From assembly GCA_964553875.1 (NCBI GenBank), contig CAZKNH010000025.1:1-37635 (forward strand): a DNA stretch of 37,635 nucleotides, read 5' to 3'. Of this stretch, positions 32,755 through 37,635 are shown piece by piece. The stretch comes from ZC4RG20 sp964553875 (GTDB lineage Bacteria; Pseudomonadota; Gammaproteobacteria; Steroidobacterales; Rariloculaceae). Positions within the stretch are counted from its first letter, which is position 1. Every line of letters begins with the position of its first letter. The notes below the pieces were generated by a model, which did no database searches, had not been told where the DNA came from, and was given only the letters and a program-made list of their open reading frames with translations. Made by a program: the position numbers and the translations under genes.

Positions 32755-32786
32755 ATAGAATTCGACCCGGCGGAGCGCATCGCTCC
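32755..32786 (+). promoter_or_regulatory. -10-like box and leader hairpin before hemW
   Basis: TAGAAT (32755-32760) is a good -10 candidate; no clear -35 was found. In the predicted leader, GGAGCG-CAT-CGCTCC (32772-32786) is a perfect 6-bp inverted repeat, 20 bases before the ATG at 32807. Confidence 0.35.
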
Positions 32787-32806
32787 CCGTCTTTTCGTGA
32801 GATTGC

Positions 32807-33964
32807 ATGCCGCCGCGCGTACCGTCCCGTCCGCTTTCGCTGTACGTCCACCTGCCCTGGTGCCTGCATAAGTGCCCGTACTGCGACTTCAATTCGTATC
32901 GCGCGGCCGGCGCGGTGCCGGAGCATCGATATGTCGACGCGCTGCTGCGTGATCTCGACGCCGAAGCCGATCTCGTCGCTGGGCGCCCGATCGAGAGCGT
33001 CTTCATCGGCGGCGGCACGCCGAGCCTCTTCGCCGGCAGCGCCATCGCGCGGCTCCTCGAAGGCGTTCGGGCCCGGGTCGACGTCGCGGATGACGTCGAG
33101 ATCACGCTCGAGGCGAATCCGGGCGCGTCCGATGCCGCCCGTTTCGCCGCGTACCGTCGCGCCGGCGTCACGAGGCTCTCGATCGGCGTGCAGAGCTTTC
33201 GCACGACGCAGCTTCGCGCGCTCGGCCGGGTGCACGACGAGCACGACGCCGAACGCGCGGTACGCGCGGCGCATGCGGCGGGCTTCGACAACGTGAACGT
33301 CGACCTGATGTACGGGCTGCCTGGTGATTCCGTCGCAGGCGCGATCGGCGACGTCGAGCGCGCGGTCGCGCTCGAGCCTTCGCACGTCTCGTGGTATCAG
33401 CTGACGCTCGAGCCGCACACCGCGTTTCACCGCCGTCCGCCGCCGCTTCCTCCGGAGGACGTGCTGCTCGAAATCGAAACCCGCTGCCGCGCGCTCCTCG
33501 CAAGCGCGGGCTACGAACGCTACGAGGTCTCCGCGTACGCGAGATCCGGCTACCGCTGCCGCCACAACCTGAACTATTGGCGCTTCGGCGACTACATCGG
33601 AATCGGCGCCGGCGCCCACGGGAAGCTTACGGCGCCCGATGGTGCGGTCGTGCGGCGCGCGAAGACGCGCAATCCCCGCACGTACATGGAGGTTGCCGGA
33701 ACGGACGCCGCGGTGCGCATCGAACGGATCACGGCACCCTCCGACATCGTGCTCGAGTTCATGATGAACGCGTTGCGCCTCGCGGACGGCGTGGCCGTCG
33801 ACGAGTTCGAAGCAAGCACCGGCCAGCGGGTCGGCTCGATCGAGGCCCCCCTTGCGGCGGCGATCGATCGGGGCTGGATCGAACGCGACGGGTCGCGAAT
33901 CCGTCCGACGCCGCGCGGCTACGCGCTGCTCAACGAGGTGCTCGCGCTATTCGTCGACGCCTGA
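32807..33964 (+). CDS. hemW: Radical SAM heme chaperone HemW
   Basis: 385 residues from ATG 32807. It is a relative of coproporphyrinogen III dehydrogenase HemN that carries heme rather than oxidising coproporphyrinogen. Seen: LSLYVHLPWCLHKCPYCDFN with the CxxxCxxC cluster site, FIGGGTPSLF, ITLEANPG, RLSIGVQSF, NVDLMYGLPGD, SWYQLTLEPHTAF, YEVSAYAR, HNLNYWRFGDYIGIGAGAHG and a HemN-type winged-helix C-terminus. The CDF after the cluster, not the CGC-type Cys of HemN, and the short N-terminus favour HemW. No strong ribosome site was found. Confidence 0.95.
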   Translation: MPPRVPSRPLSLYVHLPWCLHKCPYCDFNSYRAAGAVPEHRYVDALLRDLDAEADLVAGRPIESVFIGGGTPSLFAGSAIARLLEGVRARVDVADDVEITLEANPGASDAARFAAYRRAGVTRLSIGVQSFRTTQLRALGRVHDEHDAERAVRAAHAAGFDNVNVDLMYGLPGDSVAGAIGDVERAVALEPSHVSWYQLTLEPHTAFHRRPPPLPPEDVLLEIETRCRALLASAGYERYEVSAYARSGYRCRHNLNYWRFGDYIGIGAGAHGKLTAPDGAVVRRAKTRNPRTYMEVAGTDAAVRIERITAPSDIVLEFMMNALRLADGVAVDEFEASTGQRVGSIEAPLAAAIDRGWIERDGSRIRPTPRGYALLNEVLALFVDA

Positions 33965-33967
33965 CCT

Positions 33968-35305
33968 TCATCGACGGCGGCGCTTCACGGCGGCGATGAT
34001 CTCGCGCGCGGCGCGTTCGCCGCTCGACAACGCGCCCGCCACCGTCGCGGCGTCGCCGTCGTCGTCGGTGGCCTCGCCGGCGAAGTAGAGCGTGCCTTCG
34101 AGCGGCGCGGCAAGCTCCGCTCGGGCGCCGCGGCCGCCGACCTTGACGTAGCTGTACGCGCCGAGCGAGTACGGGTCGGACTGCCAGTCGTGCAGCCACA
34201 CGCCCTCGAGCGGCGCCGAGGCGACCGCGTCCTCGCCAAAGATATGCGCGAGGCTCGCGACCGCACGCTCGGCGATCCGCTCTTTCGGCAAACCGGAGAG
34301 CGCGCGTGCGCGCGGTCCGCCGCACCAGGCGACGAGCAGCGTGCTCCGTGCCGGCAACGTCGTCCAGAAAGTACGGAACTCGGCGGCAGCATCGTAGAAG
34401 AACACGGCGTCCTCGTATCGCCCGCCGTCGAGCGTCTCCCAGAACGGGGAACGGAAATGCAGCAGGACCTTGAGCACGGCGCCCGATGAGAGCGCCGCGA
34501 GCGCACGCCGCTTCGCGTCGAGCGCGGGCTCGAAGCGGACCGTCGCGGACTCGTCCGCCGCGCCGGCGAGGATGCCGACCGGCAGCGTGACGACCGCGCG
34601 GGGCGCGACCGCCGAGAACGCTTCGCCGAGACGGCGCCCTTCGACGCGCACGCGTCCGCGTCGCCACTCGACGCGCCGCACCTCAGCACCGAGCCTGAGC
34701 TCCACGCGCGAGCGGTCGAGCGACGCGGTCAGCGCATCGAGCAACACCTCATAACCGCCCGCCGGGCGGAATGTCGGGGCGTCCGCGCTGCTCTTGCCGT
34801 TCCATTCGACGAGGGTGTCGAGCGCGCTCGCGTTCGACGGGTCCGCCGCGTCGAAGCCTTCGACGAGCGCACGCGCGAGCGCCGCCGCCCGCGCGCCGAG
34901 CTTGCCGCGTGCAGGCCCGGCGAGGAACGCATCGAACGAGCAATCGGCTTCAGGAATCCCGACGCGCGCGAGCGCACGCTTCATTGCGGCGAGCGTCGCG
35001 TTCGCTGCCCGCAGCCGTCCTGCTCGTCCGCTGAAACGCACGCTCGGGACGTCGATCGCGGCGACGTTCGCGCGCGCGAGCCACTCGAACGTCGAGCGCG
35101 GCCGGCCGTGGATCAGCTCGGCACCGAGCTCGAGCGGAACGGGCACGCGGGGGGCGTGCTCCGTCAGGATCCGGCCGCCTACGCGGTCGCGCGCCTCGAG
35201 CACGAGCACGGAAAGGCCGTGGGCCGACAGCAGGGACGCGGCGGCGAGACCCGCCGCGCCTGCACCGATCACGATGACGTCGAAGCCGTCTTCGCTCCCG
35301 CTCAC
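33968..35305 (-). CDS. FAD-dependent amine oxidase
   Basis: 445 residues from GTG 35305; upstream in-frame starts fall inside the aldolase gene. The dinucleotide-binding fold opens the protein: VIVIGAGAAGLAAASLL then VLVLEARDRVGGRI. Middle parts (PAGGYEVLLDAL, VVTLPVGIL, VAWCGGPRARAL) and the C-terminal FAD motif LYFAGEATDDDGDAATVAGA with SGERAA are those of the polyamine/monoamine oxidase superfamily. No signal peptide is visible, so it is cytoplasmic. A polyamine or other secondary amine is a likely substrate, but aromatic residues of the substrate site could not be placed. It lies 25 bp after the HpaI-type aldolase gene and is probably co-transcribed. Confidence 0.92.
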   Translation of the reverse strand: MSGSEDGFDVIVIGAGAAGLAAASLLSAHGLSVLVLEARDRVGGRILTEHAPRVPVPLELGAELIHGRPRSTFEWLARANVAAIDVPSVRFSGRAGRLRAANATLAAMKRALARVGIPEADCSFDAFLAGPARGKLGARAAALARALVEGFDAADPSNASALDTLVEWNGKSSADAPTFRPAGGYEVLLDALTASLDRSRVELRLGAEVRRVEWRRGRVRVEGRRLGEAFSAVAPRAVVTLPVGILAGAADESATVRFEPALDAKRRALAALSSGAVLKVLLHFRSPFWETLDGGRYEDAVFFYDAAAEFRTFWTTLPARSTLLVAWCGGPRARALSGLPKERIAERAVASLAHIFGEDAVASAPLEGVWLHDWQSDPYSLGAYSYVKVGGRGARAELAAPLEGTLYFAGEATDDDGDAATVAGALSSGERAAREIIAAVKRRRR

Positions 35306-35330
35306 ACCGTGCCGCGCACGCGTCGTCTCG

Positions 35331-36098
35331 TCATGCCCCGCCGCGCGCCGCCGCAGCGAGTGCGAATTTGAGCTCGCGGGCCGCATTGCCGAAGAGCAGC
35401 GTGTCGACGCCGGCGACGAGCAGCGTGCAGCCGCGCACCGCATACGGCGCCACCGCGGCGGCGGATACGCCGAAGATGCCGAGGGGCATGCTCGCCGCAC
35501 GGCAACAATCGATCACACGATCGATCGCGGCGACGACCTCCGGATCGTCGACCTGGCCCATCTTGCCGAGGCTCGCGGAGAGGTCGTATGGACCGAGCAG
35601 CACCGCGTCGATGCCGTCGACGCGGACGATCGCGTCGATGTCCGCGACGGCGCGCTCGTGCTCGACCTGCACGATGAGCGCGATCCGCTCGTTCGCCGTC
35701 GCGACGTAATCCGCGAACCCGAAGCCGTAGCCGTGCGCTCGCGCGAGCCCGACGCCTCGCGCGCCGCGCGGCGAATAGCGCGCATGACGCACGACCTCGC
35801 GCGCCTGCTCTGCGCTCTGCACCTGCGGGACGATCACGCCCGCGGCGCCGAGATCGAGCGCCTTCTTGATCGGCACCTCGGCCGCGGCGGCGACGCGCAC
35901 GACGCACGGCACGCGATGATCGACGGCGCGCAGGATTGCCGCGAGCTCGCGCGTCTCGAGCTCGCCGTGCTCGGCGTCGAGGAAGAGCCAGTCGAAGCCG
36001 GCGCCCGCTGCGATCTCGGCGATGGCAGGATGCGGCAGCGTCAGCAGCGTGCCGAGCAGCGTCTCGCCGCGCCTGAGCCGTGCTCGAAAGTCGTGCAT
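35331..36098 (-). CDS. HpcH/HpaI-type class II aldolase
   Basis: 255 residues from ATG 36098; GAGGGGG lies about ten bases upstream. It cleaves or forms 4-hydroxy-2-oxo acids with a divalent metal. Seen: GTLLTLPHPAIAEIAAGAGF, the LFLDAEHGE block with catalytic His, VVRV with the conserved Arg, AAGVIVPQVQSAEQA, the metal ligands Glu in IVQVEHERAV and Asp in LGPYDLSASLGKMG, and GIFGVSAAAVAPY. It is related to GarL and HpaI; the exact oxo acid is unknown. It is followed closely by the FAD amine oxidase gene and preceded, 23 bp away, by djlA. Confidence 0.92.
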   Translation of the reverse strand: MHDFRARLRRGETLLGTLLTLPHPAIAEIAAGAGFDWLFLDAEHGELETRELAAILRAVDHRVPCVVRVAAAAEVPIKKALDLGAAGVIVPQVQSAEQAREVVRHARYSPRGARGVGLARAHGYGFGFADYVATANERIALIVQVEHERAVADIDAIVRVDGIDAVLLGPYDLSASLGKMGQVDDPEVVAAIDRVIDCCRAASMPLGIFGVSAAAVAPYAVRGCTLLVAGVDTLLFGNAARELKFALAAAARGGA

Positions 36099-36121
36099 GT
36101 CGATGTTCCCCCTCGTCGCGC

Positions 36122-36910
36122 TCAGACGAATCCGCGCGCCTCCTTGATGATGTCGTATGCGGCATTGAGCTCGCGCGTCTTCTCCTCCGCGATCGCGCGC
36201 ATGCTGTCGGGCAGGCCCCTCGCAGCGAGCTTGTCCGGATGGTTCTGGCTCACGAGCCGCCGATACGCCCGTTTGATTTCGCTCTCCGTCGCCGACGGCG
36301 ACACGCCGAGCGCCGCGTACGCATCGTCGAGCTTCGACCTCGGCGGCGGCCCGGGCGCGCGCGCCGCCGCGTCGTCGGCGAACGCGCCTTGCCCGGCCGC
36401 ACGCAGCAGCGCTTCGAGCTGCGCCACGTCCCGCTCGGACAGGCCGAGCCTGCGTGCGACGCGAACGAGCATCGCGTGCTCGGCAGGATGCACGCGCCCG
36501 TCCGCCGCGACCGCCATCAGCTCGACCTGCAGGAACAGCTGCAGCAGGAAGATCCGCCCGCGCGCCGCGCGCGCGAAGCGGTCGACCTCGGCGTCGAGAT
36601 CGAAGCCGGGCGCCTTGCCGCGATTGAACGCGGCCTTCGCCGCCTCACGCTGCGCCGGCGACAGATTGAGCCGCTCGAAGAGCGCTTCCGCCGCGCGAAT
36701 CTCCTCGCGCGTCACGACCGAGTCCGCCTTGCTGAGGGCTCCCATCACGGCGAACGTCGTCTCGAGGAACTGCGCCTGCAGGCGCGCGAAACCGCTGCGC
36801 AGCACGTTGCGCACGACGAGCGTGAGGGCCCAGCCGACGAGCGCGCCGACGACGAGTCCCTTGACGCCGCCGATCAGAAGTCCGACGAAGGCGCAGACGA
36901 AGATCAGCAA
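36122..36910 (-). CDS. djlA: DnaJ-like membrane co-chaperone DjlA
   Basis: 262 residues from TTG 36910; no ATG or GTG start is available without losing the membrane helix, and GAGCGGA lies upstream. Order as in E. coli DjlA: N-terminal membrane helix (LIFVCAFVGLLIGGVKGLVVGALVGWAL), TerB-like domain (ETTFAVMGALSKADSVVTREEI, AVAADGRVHPAEHAMLVRV), linker, and a C-terminal J domain (DDAYAALGVSPSATESEIK, HPD in LVSQNHPDKLAARG) ending in IIKEARGFV. It stimulates DnaK ATPase near the inner membrane. The end of the amidohydrolase gene is 16 bp upstream. Confidence 0.94.
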   Translation of the reverse strand: MLIFVCAFVGLLIGGVKGLVVGALVGWALTLVVRNVLRSGFARLQAQFLETTFAVMGALSKADSVVTREEIRAAEALFERLNLSPAQREAAKAAFNRGKAPGFDLDAEVDRFARAARGRIFLLQLFLQVELMAVAADGRVHPAEHAMLVRVARRLGLSERDVAQLEALLRAAGQGAFADDAAARAPGPPPRSKLDDAYAALGVSPSATESEIKRAYRRLVSQNHPDKLAARGLPDSMRAIAEEKTRELNAAYDIIKEARGFV

Positions 36911-36926
36911 CGAGATCCGCTCGCGA

Positions 36927-37635
36927 TCAACGATAACGCTCGGCGATCTCGGCGAGGCGCGCGTCGAGCGCGTCGCGATCGAGCCACCTTCCGCGCACCA
37001 TCACGCCGGCCGGCTCCCGCATCGCGGAAACGTCCTCCAACGGATTGCGGTCGACGAGCACGAGATCCGCGGCGAGCCCGGGCGCGATACGGCCGAACTC
37101 GTCCTCGGCGCCGAAGAACTCGGCCGGATGGACCGTGCCGGTGCGCAGCGCCTCGTACGGCGTGAGCCCCGCCGCGACGATCGACTCGAGCTCGTGAAGC
37201 AGCGAGAAGCCTGGCACGTTGAACACCTGCGGCGCGTCGGAGCCGAGCAGCAGCAGGCTCGGGTCCGTGTCGTGCAGCGCCTTGACGAGCATGCGGCGCA
37301 CTTCGATCAGGCGACGTGCCCTCTCCTCGGAATAACCCGGCGACTGCGTGATCTGCCGCTTCGACTGCAGCCACTGCTGCCGCGTCTGCGGCGACACGTA
37401 AGCCATCTCGGGACGCGCCATCAGCTCGTCCGCCGTCGGGCTCGGCGCGGCCCAATGCTCGAGCAGCGTCTGTGTCGGGACGACGTAGACGCGCGCGTCG
37501 CGTGTCGCGGCCGCGGCGTCCGGAATGCGCTCGACGTCGACGCGGTCGGCGAGCCCGATGCCGAAGAACCCTGCAGGCGCCGCGCCGCGCTCTTGCTCGG
37601 GCACGAGGTATTGCACGTAGCCGTCGAGGTGATCG
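36927..37635 (-). CDS. Amidohydrolase-family protein (N-terminus beyond window edge)
   Basis: The frame is open from the right edge to TGA 36927; the internal GTG at 37616 is not the true start, because HLDGY-type sequence continues upstream of it. Visible: the C-terminal half of the barrel, LLLLGSDAPQVFNVPGFSLLHELE with the conserved Asp of the metal/proton site, MVRGRWLDR and the composite-sandwich strands IAPGLAADLVLVDRNPLEDV. This is the cytosine-deaminase/imidazolonepropionase-like group, which often contains secreted peptidase-type amidohydrolases. The N-terminal His ligands are outside the window, so activity and location cannot be judged. It lies 16 bp before djlA. Confidence 0.88.
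   Translation of the reverse strand, partial: DHLDGYVQYLVPEQERGAAPAGFFGIGLADRVDVERIPDAAAATRDARVYVVPTQTLLEHWAAPSPTADELMARPEMAYVSPQTRQQWLQSKRQITQSPGYSEERARRLIEVRRMLVKALHDTDPSLLLLGSDAPQVFNVPGFSLLHELESIVAAGLTPYEALRTGTVHPAEFFGAEDEFGRIAPGLAADLVLVDRNPLEDVSAMREPAGVMVRGRWLDRDALDARLAEIAERYR

Noticed and set aside
30074..32755. 893-codon plus-strand frame running through the N gap
   Set aside because: It reads across unknown bases and is antisense or out of frame to the DUF2236 and kinase genes; no domain motif was seen.
32687..33619. Upstream extension of the histidine kinase frame
   Set aside because: It is antisense to hemW, and GTG 32686 has a strong ribosome site right before the first membrane helix.

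Overview
The window is uniformly GC-rich and its genes lie close together, typical of a proteobacterial chromosome. Several neighbourhoods point to Gammaproteobacteria: divergent orn and rsgA, the dnaX-ybaB-recR operon with ffs just upstream, a DUF1249/YqiB protein next to a YgiM-type SH3 protein, Prc/Tsp with its long gammaproteobacterial form, DjlA and HemW. Two very large TonB-dependent receptors plus scattered catabolic enzymes suggest a scavenging free-living lineage (Steroidobacter/Nevskia/Woeseia-like is a guess; no taxonomic marker was available). A run of 100 N at 31109-31208 shows the window is a scaffold join, so the two sides need not be truly adjacent.

Layout. 1-920 is the start of a secreted Gln-rich repeat protein that runs off the left edge. 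1071-8904 is mostly minus strand: an alpha/beta hydrolase, a flavin monooxygenase/acyl-CoA dehydrogenase-like enzyme, a beta-lactamase-fold serine hydrolase, a YceI protein and a large TonB-dependent receptor. They look like an uptake-and-degradation locus. It is interrupted by a 43-residue plus-strand lipoprotein with a very good sigma-54 promoter match. 9245-15037 is an envelope region of mostly unrecognised genes: a TPR protein, a small outer-membrane barrel, two overlapping lipoproteins, a Ycf46-like AAA+ ATPase and an FHA protein with a long coiled coil. 15115-16091 holds three small unknown proteins. 16217-20860 holds prc, a coiled-coil protein overlapping it tail to tail, a DUF1249 protein and the SH3/YgiM protein. 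21051-25836 is housekeeping: orn, rsgA, recR, ybaB, dnaX, ffs (4.5S RNA) and tRNA-Ser(GGA). 26041-31103 holds a secreted unknown, a second TonB-dependent receptor and a divergent DUF2236/MpaB-type oxygenase. After the gap come an orphan-looking membrane PAS histidine kinase, hemW, an FAD amine oxidase, an HpaI-type aldolase, djlA and a right-truncated amidohydrolase.

No CRISPR array, insertion sequence, prophage gene, integrase or recognisable anti-phage system was seen. The most interesting unexplained items are the AAA+/FHA pair with its lipoprotein neighbours, the sigma-54-like promoter in front of the tiny lipoprotein, the PxVxVxQ repeat protein, and a dnaX that lacks an A6-type slippery site. 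All functional calls rest on motifs read by eye; no database search was run.
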